Assembly: GCA_050742415.1 (NCBI GenBank)
Contig: JBOGIF010000118.1
Span: 1-9,784, forward strand
Reading direction: 5' to 3'
Origin: JBOGIF01 sp050742415
GTDB taxonomy: Bacteria > Actinomycetota > Acidimicrobiia > Acidimicrobiales > AC-14
Length of the DNA stretch: 9,784 nucleotides
Under the pieces are notes generated by a model. It made no database searches, had not been told where the DNA came from, and saw only the letters and a list, made by a program, of their open reading frames with translations. The position numbers were made by a program, and so were the translations under genes. Of this stretch, positions 1 to 9,093 are shown one piece after another; the first letter of the stretch is position 1, and each line of letters begins with the position of its first letter.

Positions 1-1
1 C

Positions 2-895
2 CTGAGCACCGACATCGTCCGGTCTCTCGCCCCTGGGGCAGTGACTGTGGCCGAAGACGAGGGCGAGGCAGTCATCTCCGCTGGCCGGTCACAGTTCGCG
101 GTGAGGACCCTGCCGGCCGAAGAGTTCCTTCGACCGCCCGAGCCGTCGGCCGAGGAGGTCTCTCTTGACGCCGGCACGTTGTCGGCCGCGCTCAACCAGG
201 TGGTCCGGGCCGCCAGCCGCGACGACGCCCGCCCCATCCTTACCGGCGTGCTGATCAGCTCCGAGGCCTCCGGGCTGCGCCTGGTGGCAACCGACTCCTA
301 CCGACTGGCCATGCGCGACCTGCCGGGTGCCACGGTCCTGGCTTCCGGACGGCACGTGCTGGTGCCGGCACGTGCCCTTGGGGAGCTGAACCGGATCCTG
401 AGCGGGGTCGGGCAGGTCCGCCTTCGTCTGGGCTCCACCGATGCCAGCTTCGAGGCTGGTGGCACACGCTTGACGACCCGGCTCATCGAGGGCGAGTTCC
501 CGAACTACCAGCAGCTCATACCGTCGGACTACCCCAACAGGATGGTCGTGGGCAAAGAAGCTCTCCTCGACGCCGCCCGCCGGGTGAAGCTCCTGGCCAA
601 GGAGGCAACGCCGGTCCGCTTGGCGCTGCGAGCCGACACCCTCGAGCTGAGCGCCGTGACCCAGGACGTAGGGCAGGCGCGCGAAGAGATCGACGCCAAG
701 TACGAGGGTGCCGAGATGGTCGTCGCATTCAATCCCGAGTACCTCATCGAGGGCGTCGAGGCCACGCCGGGCGAGGAGGTGGCGCTCGAGACCCTCGACG
801 CCCTGAAGCCAGCGACGCTCCGGGCTACCGGTGACGCGGCCGCGGAGGCCAGCGGCGACTTCCTATACCTGCTCATGCCCGTCCGGGTGTCGTGA
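2..895 (+). CDS. dnaN: DNA polymerase III sliding clamp (beta subunit), 5'-truncated
   Basis: The reading frame is open from base 2, so the gene starts upstream of the window. 297 residues are visible of a family that is usually about 370, so roughly the first 75 are missing. The ATG at position 41 is internal and is not the start. The visible part opens in clamp domain I (SAGRSQFAVRTLPAEEF), runs through domain II (RPILTGVLI, ATDSYRLA) and domain III (EGEFPNYQQLIP), and ends in the characteristic C-terminal strand YLLMPVRV. The clamp is a ring-shaped homodimer that encircles DNA and tethers polymerase III and many repair enzymes. recF follows after only 25 bp, the usual dnaN-recF arrangement, so the two are probably co-transcribed. 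Nothing is odd apart from the truncation by the window edge. Confidence 0.97.
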   Translation: MSTDIVRSLAPGAVTVAEDEGEAVISAGRSQFAVRTLPAEEFLRPPEPSAEEVSLDAGTLSAALNQVVRAASRDDARPILTGVLISSEASGLRLVATDSYRLAMRDLPGATVLASGRHVLVPARALGELNRILSGVGQVRLRLGSTDASFEAGGTRLTTRLIEGEFPNYQQLIPSDYPNRMVVGKEALLDAARRVKLLAKEATPVRLALRADTLELSAVTQDVGQAREEIDAKYEGAEMVVAFNPEYLIEGVEATPGEEVALETLDALKPATLRATGDAAAEASGDFLYLLMPVRVS

Positions 896-920
896 GCGCA
901 GCCGGTAGCGGCTCCTGCGG

Positions 921-2057
921 GTGTGGTTGAGGCGAGTGTGGCTCGGGGACTTCCGCAACTACCAGTCGGTTGAGCTTGCTTTGGCTGAGGGGCTCACCGT
1001 GGTGACGGGGCCCAACGGCGAGGGCAAGACGAATCTCCTCGAGGCCGTGGGTTACCTGGCGACCCTCTCGTCCTTCCGGGGAGCGCCGGCCGAGGCGCTG
1101 GTGCGTCAGGGCTGCACGACCGCCACGGTGAGGGGGGAAGGCGCACGTGCGGGCCGAGAGCTTCTCGTCGAGGCCGAGATCGGCATGACCGGGCGGGGCC
1201 GCACCGCGCTCAACCGCCAGCCGGTGCGTCGCTCGGGCGACCTCGCCGACGCGTTCAGGACGACGGTCTTCTCGCCCGACGACCTCGAACTGGTCAAAGG
1301 CTCACCCGCCGGTCGGCGCCGGTATCTCGACGACACGCTCGTGAGCCTCCATCCCCGCAACGACGTGCTCCGGCGCGACCTCGACCGGGTGTTGCGCCAG
1401 CGGACCGCGCTCCTGCGTCAGGCCGCCGGGCGAGGTCTGTCGCCGGAGATGGCGGATACCCTCGACGTGTGGGACGACAGGCTGGTCGTCGCCGGTGAGG
1501 CCCTGGCCTCGGCCCGCCGCCAGCTCGTCGCCGACATGGGCCCCTTGATCAGCGAGGCCTACACCAAGCTCTCGGGTGGTGCCGCTCTGGCACCCGCCCG
1601 ACCCGCTGCCGCTGTCGAGGCCTGGTACGAATCCCCGTGGGCCGCTGCCGGGCTCGCCGCCTCGCTGGAGGCGGTCAGGGCCGACGAGGTGCGTCGTGGG
1701 GTCAGCCTGGTGGGGCCGCACCGCGACGACCTCACCCTGTCCCTGGGGGACATGCCGGCGCGGACCCATGCGTCGCAGGGCGAGCAGCGCTGCTTGGCCC
1801 TCGCCCTCAAGCTGGCCTCGCACCGCCTGGTGGGAGCACAGATCGGGGAGCCGCCGATCCTGCTCCTCGACGATGTCTTCTCCGAGCTCGACGCTGATCG
1901 CAGTAGCGCCTTGCTGGCGTACCTGAGGGCGGCTGAGCCTGGTGGGCCAACCGCGGGCCAGACCCTCTTGAGTTCGACGGCCAAAGGCCCGCCAGGCGCC
2001 GCCCCAGATCTCGTCGTGCGCATCGCCGCCGGCGAAGCCTTGGTGGCATCGGGATGA
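921..2057 (+). CDS. recF: RecF, DNA replication/repair ATPase
   Basis: This is an SMC/ABC-type ATPase of 378 aa, normal length for RecF. With RecO and RecR it loads RecA at single-strand gaps. Visible motifs are the N-terminal LGDFRNY signature (about residues 8-14), Walker A GPNGEGKT at 30-37, the ABC signature SQGEQR at 285-290 and Walker B ILLLDD at 313-318 followed by FSELD (D-loop region). The GTG at 921 was chosen because it puts the family's start (Met-hydrophobic...FRNY) at the N-terminus. There is no strong Shine-Dalgarno, so translation may depend on ribosomes finishing dnaN 25 bp upstream. The C-terminal tail (GQTLLSST onward) is the least conserved part. The 3' end overlaps dciA by ATGA, indicating translational coupling. 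Confidence 0.97.
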   Translation: MWLRRVWLGDFRNYQSVELALAEGLTVVTGPNGEGKTNLLEAVGYLATLSSFRGAPAEALVRQGCTTATVRGEGARAGRELLVEAEIGMTGRGRTALNRQPVRRSGDLADAFRTTVFSPDDLELVKGSPAGRRRYLDDTLVSLHPRNDVLRRDLDRVLRQRTALLRQAAGRGLSPEMADTLDVWDDRLVVAGEALASARRQLVADMGPLISEAYTKLSGGAALAPARPAAAVEAWYESPWAAAGLAASLEAVRADEVRRGVSLVGPHRDDLTLSLGDMPARTHASQGEQRCLALALKLASHRLVGAQIGEPPILLLDDVFSELDADRSSALLAYLRAAEPGGPTAGQTLLSSTAKGPPGAAPDLVVRIAAGEALVASG

Positions 2058-2392
2058 CCTGGAGGCCACTTCCTGTGTCGCCACAGGACAGGCAGCCCGC
2101 GCTCGTGGCCGAACTGCTCGACGGCGCCGTCCGGCGGTTGAGCCCCGAGGGACATCTGCTGGTGAAGCTGTTGGCACGGTGGGAGGCAATCGTCGGAACG
2201 GCCGTGGCCGCCCACGCCAGGCCGGTGTCGCTGGTCGGCGGGCTGCTGACGATCAACGTCGACCAGCCCGGTTGGGCCACCCAATTGCGCTATCTCGAAG
2301 CTGAGCTGTGCCGCAAATGCGACGAGGCGCTCAACGACTGTTCCGGAGGGGTCGGCGTGCGACGCCTGGCGGTACGGGTCCGCCCTCGTTGA
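2054..2392 (+). CDS. dciA: DUF721 / DciA-family protein (replicative helicase loader type)
   Basis: This 112-aa protein has the DUF721 pattern: Trp43-Glu-Ala-Ile-Val-Gly near the start of the domain, His54 and Pro57 in the following strand, then a GGLLTINVDQPGWA stretch (62-75) whose conserved Trp74-Ala precedes a helix (QLRYLEAEL). DciA proteins are the ancestral partners or loaders of the replicative helicase DnaB in bacteria that lack DnaC/DnaI. The position between recF and gyrB is the same as that of mycobacterial Rv0004. That homologue is longer and carries an N-terminal extension. Here almost only the domain remains, with about 15 residues in front of it. The ATG at 2054 overlaps the recF stop (ATGA), which supports the start and implies coupling. 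The family call is firm. The helicase-loading role is inferred from homologues. Confidence 0.88.
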   Translation: MTWRPLPVSPQDRQPALVAELLDGAVRRLSPEGHLLVKLLARWEAIVGTAVAAHARPVSLVGGLLTINVDQPGWATQLRYLEAELCRKCDEALNDCSGGVGVRRLAVRVRPR

Positions 2393-2411
2393 CACACCCG
2401 TCTGGTATTCT
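2389..2411 (+). promoter_or_regulatory. Possible gyrB-gyrA promoter elements
   Basis: A perfect -35 hexamer TTGACA (2389-2394) overlaps the stop codon of dciA. Downstream is TGGTATTCT (2403-2411), which reads as an extended -10 (TGn plus TATTCT, 4 of 6 matches to TATAAT). The two are only 11 bp apart, too close for one standard sigma-70-type promoter. They are either one working element and one chance match, or neither is used. The position at the head of the 122-bp gap before gyrB is where a gyrBA promoter would be expected. Confidence 0.25.
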
Positions 2412-2468
2412 TGGGCCAGTGGTATCGGGGGCTTGACCTGCGGTTTCGTTCGCTGAAGGGCCCGTTTC

Positions 2469-2484
2469 TCGACCAGCCGGTCGA
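2469..2484 (+). other. Small stem-loop in the gyrB leader
   Basis: TCGACC (2469-2474) and GGTCGA (2479-2484) are exact complements separated by AGCC, giving a 6-bp stem with a 4-nt loop. The right arm also belongs to the self-complementary octamer GGTCGACC (2479-2486). The structure ends 16 nt before the gyrB Shine-Dalgarno. It is not followed by a T-run, so it does not look like a terminator. A regulatory role is only a possibility. Confidence 0.3.
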
Positions 2485-2500
2485 CCGTCGTTCGCTTCGT

Positions 2501-2506
2501 GAAAGG
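2501..2506 (+). promoter_or_regulatory. Ribosome-binding site of gyrB
   Basis: GAAAGG lies 8 nt upstream of the GTG at 2515. It fixes that GTG as the gyrB start, in preference to the GTG at 2499, which is in another frame. Confidence 0.7.
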
Positions 2507-2514
2507 TCGCGCCC

Positions 2515-4442
<1,928 letters not shown>

Positions 4443-4446
<4 letters not shown>

Positions 4447-6884
4447 GCGACGTCACCCCGCCGCTTCCGTTCGGCATGATCGAGCCGATCGAGCTCCAGG
4501 AGGAGATGGAGCGGTCGTTCCTCGATTACTCGATGTCGGTCATCGTGTCGCGGGCCCTGCCCGACGTGCGCGACGGCCTGAAGCCGGTGCACCGGCGCAT
4601 CCTCTGGACGATGTTCGAGGAGGGTTTCCGGCCCGAGCGCCCGCCCGTCAAGTGCGCCCGGGTGACCGGCCAGGTAATGGCCAAGTACCACCCCCACGGC
4701 AACCAGGCGATCTACGACGCGCTGGTGCGCATGGCCCAGCCGTTCAGCCTGCGCCATCCCCTCATCGACTTCCACGGCAACTACGGCTCGCCCGACTTCG
4801 AGCCGGCGGCCGAGCGCTACACCGAGTGCCGCCTCTCCGCCCTCGCTATGCAACTCCTGGCGGGGATCGACGAGGACACCGTCGACTTCGGTGACAACTA
4901 CTCCGGCGAGTTCGCCGAGCCCAAGGTCCTCCCGGCCCGCTTCCCCAACCTTCTGGTCAACGGCAGCCAGGGCATCGCCGTGGGGATGGCCACCAACATC
5001 GCGCCCCACAACCTGGGCGAGGTGATCGACGCCACCATGCACGTGATCGACCACCCCGACACCACGCCCGACGAGCTGATGGCCTTCGTCAAGGGGCCCG
5101 ACTTCCCGAGCGGCGCGTTCATCCTTGGCCGCGCCGGGCTCATGGACGCCTACAGAACCGGCCGCGGGTCGGTTCGCATGCGGGCTCGGGCCGAGATCGT
5201 GGAGGGTCGGACGTCCGATGAGATCGTGGTCAGCGAGCTTCCCTACCAGGTGAGCGTGGCGTCGGTCGCCACCAAGATCCAGGAGCTGGTCGACTCCCGA
5301 CAGCTCGACGGGATCCGCGACGTCAAGAACCTGTCCTCGGGCAACGAGACGAAACTCGTCATCTACCTGAAGCGCGACGCGCCCGCCAACGTCGTGCTCA
5401 ACAACCTCTACAAGCACACGCCGCTTCAGACGAGCTTCGGGGTCAACACCGTCGCTCTGGTTGACGGCGTGCCCCGCACGCTGAACCTCGCGCAACTTCT
5501 CGGTGCCTACGTCGACCACCAGATCGAGGTCCTCACCCGGCGCTCCGAGTTCCGGCTGCGCAAGGCCAAAGCCCGGGCCCACATCGTGGAGGGCTTGCTC
5601 AAGGCGCTCGACGCCATCGACGCCATCATCGCCCTCATCCGCGCCTCGGCCGACAAGGCGGACGCCCGCCGGGGCCTCATGTCGGCCCCCTTCGAGTTCA
5701 GCGAGGAGCAGGCCGAGCACATCCTCGACATGACCCTCAGCCGGCTCACCCGCCTCGGTCGTTCGGAGCTCGACACCGAGATGGCCAAGCTCCGCGAGAC
5801 CATCGGCGAGCTGGAGACCCTGCTGGGGGACCCGGTGGCGCTGCGGTCCGCCATCAAGGCGGAGATGGCCGAGACCCGGGCCAAGTTCGCCACGCCCCGC
5901 CGGGCCGAGATCACCTTCGACCCCGGCGACCTCGACATCCTCGACCTGATCGACGACGAGGAGCTCGTCGTCACCATGACCAAGGCTGGCTACATCAAGA
6001 CGGTCGCGGCCGACGCGTTCCGCACCCAGGGCCGGGGTGGCCGGGGGGTGGCGGGCGCCAAGCTGCGCGACGCCGACTTCGTAGAGCGCATCATCTCCAC
6101 CACCGCCCACGCTTTTCTCCTCTTCTTCTCGAACCGCGGCAAGGTCTACCGGCTCAAGGCCCACGAGATCCCGATGAAGGAGCGCACCGCTCGAGGCACG
6201 GCGATCGTCAACCTCCTGCCTCTGGCGCCCAACGAGCGGATCCAGGCCATCATCGACACCCGCGACTACGAGACCAGCCGCTTCCTCGTGTTCGTCACCC
6301 GCAAGGGCCAGGTCAAGAAGACCCGCTTCACCGAGTACGACTCGTCGCGCCGCGATGGTCTGATCGCCATCAACCTGCGTGACGACGACGAGCTGGTGCG
6401 CGTCATCCAGACTGGTGGCGAGGAAGACATCTTCATGGTGAGCCGGTCGGGTACCACCGTGCGGTTCTCCGAGGACGAGGTACGGCCCACCGGCAGGGCC
6501 GCCCAGGGTGTCATCGGAATGCGCCTGCGGGCCGAGGACGAGGTCATATCGGCCGATGTGGCCCGCGACGACTCCCACCTACTGATCGTCACCGGGGCCG
6601 GCTACGGCAAGCGGACCCGCCTCGATCGGTTCCCGCGCAAGGGCCGGGGCACCATGGGTGTGATGGGCATCCGCCTCACCGCCCGTCGTGGGTACGTGGT
6701 GGCTGCCTTCATGGTCACGTTGGAAGACGAGATCTTCCTGATCTCCTCGGGCGGCACCACCATCCGAACGCCGGTACGGGAGATATCGGCGCAGGGCCGC
6801 GACGCCACCGGTGTCAAGGTCATGAACCTCGACGACGGCCAGACCGTGGCGTCGGTGGCGCTGGTTCTCAGCGCCGACGAGTAG
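4443..6884 (+). CDS. gyrA: DNA gyrase subunit A
   Basis: This is the breakage-reunion subunit of gyrase, 813 aa, close to the usual actinobacterial length. The winged-helix/tower part begins FLDYSMSVIVSRALPDVRDGL and contains catalytic Tyr126, preceded by Arg125, in AAERYTECRL. The C-terminal pinwheel begins after about residue 500. It has a clear GyrA box QGRGGRG at 529-535, which marks it as gyrase rather than topoisomerase IV. Further blade repeats are visible near ARGTAIVNL, RRDGLIAINL (636), GRAAQGVIGM (684), GRGTMGVMGI (734) and GRDATGVKVM (785), six in all. The quinolone-resistance region is unusual: HPHG is followed by Asn87-Gln88 where E. coli has Asp82-Ser83, while Asp92 (E. coli Asp87) is kept. 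The ATG overlaps the gyrB stop by 4 bp. No convincing terminator was found after the stop. Confidence 0.97.
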
Positions 6885-6963
6885 CCCGGATCGCCCCGGC
6901 GGCGGGCCCCGGATTCTTCCCCCCACTTCCCTCGCAGGTCACCTCGAGCTGAGAGGAACGAAC

Positions 6964-7323
6964 ATGGGTGTTGGGGAACGGGGATCGGTCGTCCCTTTGG
7001 TCGCCGTGGCAGTGCTGCTGGCCGGTCTGGTCATTCTGGGGCTCGGGCGTCTCGGCCAGGCGGCAACGGCTTCGGCCACGGCGCGCACGGCAGCCGATGC
7101 AGCCGCCCTCGGCGGCGCTGCCGAGGGACTGGAGGTGGCGCGCCGGCTGGCGGCCGCCAATGGCGGCGAGATGTCGAGGTTCGAGCGGATCGGCCGCGAC
7201 GTGCGGGTGACGGTGCGGGTCGGACGTGCCTCGGCGGTGGCCAGGGCGACGGTCGACGCCGGGGGCCAAGAGCGAGGTCAGCCGGCGGCTGGCTCGCGTA
7301 TGTCGCTACCGTTGCGCAGGTGA
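6964..7323 (+). CDS. TadE/TadG-like single-span membrane protein (pilin-like)
   Basis: This is a small protein of 119 aa with a short N-terminus (MGVGERGSV) and one strongly hydrophobic helix at about residues 8-28. The Ala-rich segment TARTAADAAALGGA (39-52) is typical of TadE/TadG-like and Rv3655c-like pseudopilins of Actinobacteria. The C-terminal part is basic and Gly-rich and would lie outside the membrane in that family's topology. The start is well supported by AGAGG at 6952-6956, 7 nt before the ATG. It lies 79 bp after gyrA, and its last codons overlap the next gene by GTGA, suggesting coupling with the DUF3566 protein. No other pilus-assembly genes (tadA, tadB, tadC, flp) are in the window, so a role in pilus assembly or secretion is only inferred from resemblance. 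It could be an unrelated small membrane protein with similar composition. Confidence 0.65.
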   Translation: MGVGERGSVVPLVAVAVLLAGLVILGLGRLGQAATASATARTAADAAALGGAAEGLEVARRLAAANGGEMSRFERIGRDVRVTVRVGRASAVARATVDAGGQERGQPAAGSRMSLPLRR

Positions 7324-7801
7324 CCGGAACCGGTACGCAGCGGAAGGTCCACAAGCCTGCACCGGAGCCGTCCGTGACCCTGGTGGGGGCCAAGTCCTTC
7401 CGGTTCGTGATCCGCAGGATCGAGCTGCGCTCGGTGGCCCGCTTCTCGCTGCTGCTCTACGCCAGCATCTGGGCGGTCCTGCTGGTGGCCGGTATTGCGC
7501 TCTGGGTGGCGGCGTCGATCGCCGGCGTAAGAGCCAACATTGAGGGGCTCATCGCCGATCTGTTCGCGTCCAACACGTTCGGGTTCAAGGGTGCCCAGGT
7601 CCTTCGGGCGTCACTGCTCGGAGGCGGTGTCCTGGTGCTGCTCGGTACCGGCGCCAACGTGGTGGTGTCGGCGCTCTACAACCTCATAAGCGAGCTGACC
7701 GGCGGGGTGGCGGTCGTGGTCGACGACGGGGAGGCCAAGGTAACGGCTGGTGGTAGGAAGGCGCGCCGCAGGCCCTTGGCTAAGGTTGGCCCGTCGAGCA
7801 A

Positions 7802-7811
<10 letters not shown>
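7320..7811 (+). CDS. DUF3566 family two-span membrane protein
   Basis: The protein has 163 aa. A polar, basic N-terminus (to about residue 40) ends in FRFVIRRIELRSVARFS, the family's usual lead-in to the first membrane helix (about 42-67). A short loop follows, then a second helix (about 98-123) running into YNLISELTGGVAVVVDD, which matches the DUF3566 C-terminal pattern (YNL...GGV.V). The tail is basic (RKARRR). The function of the family is not established. Its members are characteristically found just after gyrA in Actinobacteria (mycobacterial Rv0007), which supports the call. The GTG start at 7320 overlaps the stop of the TadE-like gene (GTGA). The last three codons and the TAG stop run into tRNA-Ile: the stop at 7809-7811 lies at tRNA positions 8-10. 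Confidence 0.85.
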
Positions 7812-7875
<64 letters not shown>

Positions 7876-7880
7876 CACAA

Positions 7881-7919
7881 GGGTCCGGCCGGCGCCGTTC
7901 TGCGAGGCCGGGGCGACCC
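7881..7919 (+). other. GC-rich hairpin between tRNA-Ile and the micro-ORF
   Basis: CCGGCC (7885-7890) pairs exactly with GGCCGG (7906-7911) around a 15-nt loop. GGGT (7881-7884) can add four more pairs with ACCC (7916-7919) across a 4-nt bulge. No T-run follows, and the next ribosome-binding site starts 3 nt later. It may help to end the tRNA transcript or to shape the leader of the downstream genes. Both are guesses. Confidence 0.3.
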
Positions 7920-7921
7920 AC

Positions 7922-7928
7922 GGAGAGG
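7922..7928 (+). promoter_or_regulatory. Ribosome-binding site of the 45-aa micro-ORF
   Basis: GGAGAGG ends 8 nt before the ATG at 7937, ideal spacing. It favours that ATG over the ATG at 7932, which is only 3 nt away and opens a different, unconvincing frame. This site is the main evidence that the 45-codon frame is translated. Confidence 0.65.
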
Positions 7929-7936
7929 AAGATGCG

Positions 7937-8074
7937 ATGCGCGCGTTCCGTCGGGCGTTGTTGGCCCTGGGCCTGGCCGGCGTGGCCGCGGCTGCCATCA
8001 GGCTCCGCTCGGGCGACGGTGTGCCGCCTCAGACCGGAGGTTGGCGGGAGCTGGCCGGTCCGGACCTCCGCTGA
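7937..8074 (+). CDS. Small single-span membrane protein (45 aa), uncharacterised
   Basis: A short frame with an ATG start and a TGA stop encodes 45 residues. A basic N-terminus (MRAFRR) is followed by an Ala/Leu/Gly hydrophobic helix at about 7-21, then a short polar tail ending GGWRELAGPDLR (34-45). The layout suggests a tiny membrane-anchored protein with its basic N-terminus inside; the segment could also be read as a signal peptide. The compact Trp-Arg-Glu-Leu tail looks like a conserved motif rather than random translation. Evidence that it is real: a strong Shine-Dalgarno at 7922-7928, and its stop lies 5 nt before the start of the dehydrogenase-like gene, which lacks its own ribosome-binding site and would depend on coupling. 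I do not recognise a named family, and the function is unknown. Confidence 0.6.
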   Translation: MRAFRRALLALGLAGVAAAAIRLRSGDGVPPQTGGWRELAGPDLR

Positions 8075-8079
8075 GCCCG

Positions 8080-9081
8080 ATGCGTGCCGTCGTCGTCGGA
8101 GCGGGGGCGGTCGGGGCCCGCAGCGCCCGGCAGCTCCTGTCGCTGGGATCCGTGGAGAGCGTCGCGGTCGTGGAGCCCGACGAGGACCGCCGCCGGGCTG
8201 TCGTCGCGTCCCTCGGTGCGGTTGCTTCGGAGGCGCCGGCGGACCTCGACTCGGCGCTTGCCGGCGCAAATGTGGTCGTCGCCGCCGTGGCCGGACGGCA
8301 TCGTCCGATCGCCGAGGCCGCTCTCGCCCACGGGGCGCACGTGGTGTCGGTGGCGGACGCCCTGACCGACGTGGAGGAGCTGCTCGATCTCGACGGCGAA
8401 GCCCGTAAGCGGGGGGTCCACCTGGTCGTCGGGGCTGGCTTCTCGCCCGGGCTCAGCTGCGTGCTGGCGGCCCACGCCGCCCGCAGCTTCGAGCAGGTCG
8501 AGGAGATCCACGTGGCTCGGGTCGGTACCGGCGGACCGGCGTGTGCCCGCCAGCACCACCGGGCACTCCGAGGCCCGGGTGTCGACTGGCGCGACGGCGG
8601 CTGGGAGAAGCGGTCGGGCGGCTCGGGCCGCCAGCTGTGCTGGTTTCCCGACCCGGTGCGGGGGGTCGACTGCTACCGGGCCGCCCTGGGGGAGCCGCTC
8701 CTGCTGGTCCCCGCTTTTCCGGGCGTCGGGCGGGTAACGGCCCGGGTCGGAGCCAGCCGCCGCGACCGCCTCTCCAGCCGGCTGCCGATGCTGCGCCGGC
8801 CTCACCCCGAAGGCGGCCTGGCCGCCATCCGGGTCGAAGTACGGGGCACTCAGGGGGCGGTGGGTGACGACCGGGTGTTGGGAGCGGTCGACCGCCCGGC
8901 CGTGGCAGCCGGAGTGGTCAGCGCGCTGGCCGGATGGTGGGCTCTCGAGGGTCGCCTGGCCCGTACCGGTGCGGCCGGGCTGGCCGAGCTGGTAGAGCCG
9001 GGGCCGTTCCTAGCGGCTCTGGCCGAGCGCGGGGTGAAGGTGGCGATCTTCGAGGGCGCCCGGTCCGTGCCGGCCGGCTAG
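8080..9081 (+). CDS. Saccharopine dehydrogenase-like NAD(P)-binding protein
   Basis: The protein has 333 aa. An N-terminal Rossmann fold has the dinucleotide-binding GAGAVG at residues 7-12 right after the first strand (MRAVVV). Glu32 and Asp34 at the end of the second strand hint at NAD rather than NADP preference. A second family-like motif GAGFSPGLS (118-126) is where saccharopine-dehydrogenase-type enzymes begin their second domain. The rest (about 140-333) is divergent and I recognise no substrate-specific motif there. The ATG at 8080 was chosen because it begins exactly at the first Rossmann strand; the frame stays open upstream through the tRNA, but that part is not coding. No Shine-Dalgarno precedes it, so translation is probably coupled to the 45-aa frame ending 5 nt upstream. 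A role in lysine metabolism should not be assumed. It converges on the glycosylase gene, 12 bp away. Confidence 0.75.
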   Translation: MRAVVVGAGAVGARSARQLLSLGSVESVAVVEPDEDRRRAVVASLGAVASEAPADLDSALAGANVVVAAVAGRHRPIAEAALAHGAHVVSVADALTDVEELLDLDGEARKRGVHLVVGAGFSPGLSCVLAAHAARSFEQVEEIHVARVGTGGPACARQHHRALRGPGVDWRDGGWEKRSGGSGRQLCWFPDPVRGVDCYRAALGEPLLLVPAFPGVGRVTARVGASRRDRLSSRLPMLRRPHPEGGLAAIRVEVRGTQGAVGDDRVLGAVDRPAVAAGVVSALAGWWALEGRLARTGAAGLAELVEPGPFLAALAERGVKVAIFEGARSVPAG

Positions 9082-9093
9082 GCGCGGCTTCGC

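Noticed and set aside
1..40. DnaA boxes or oriC in the window
   Set aside because: No TTATCCACA-like clusters were seen in any gap. The origin is expected upstream near dnaA and the start of dnaN.
1302..2189. 295-codon minus-strand frame opposite recF and dciA (and an overlapping 323-codon one at 1559-2530)
   Set aside because: Composition is typical of antisense translation in GC-rich DNA, and it overlaps two well-supported genes.
6885..6963. Terminator between gyrA and the TadE-like gene
   Set aside because: The stretch is very GC-rich, but only a 4-bp stem could be drawn and the following pyrimidine tract is mostly C, so there is no credible intrinsic terminator.
7876..7936. tRNA-Ala following tRNA-Ile, as in mycobacteria
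   Set aside because: No second cloverleaf can be formed. The gap holds only a GC-rich hairpin and the micro-ORF ribosome-binding site.
7932..8408. 158-codon plus-strand frame starting at the ATG at 7932
   Set aside because: It is only 3 nt from the Shine-Dalgarno, its composition is Arg/Pro/Trp-rich without domains, and it overlaps the convincing Rossmann domain in another frame.
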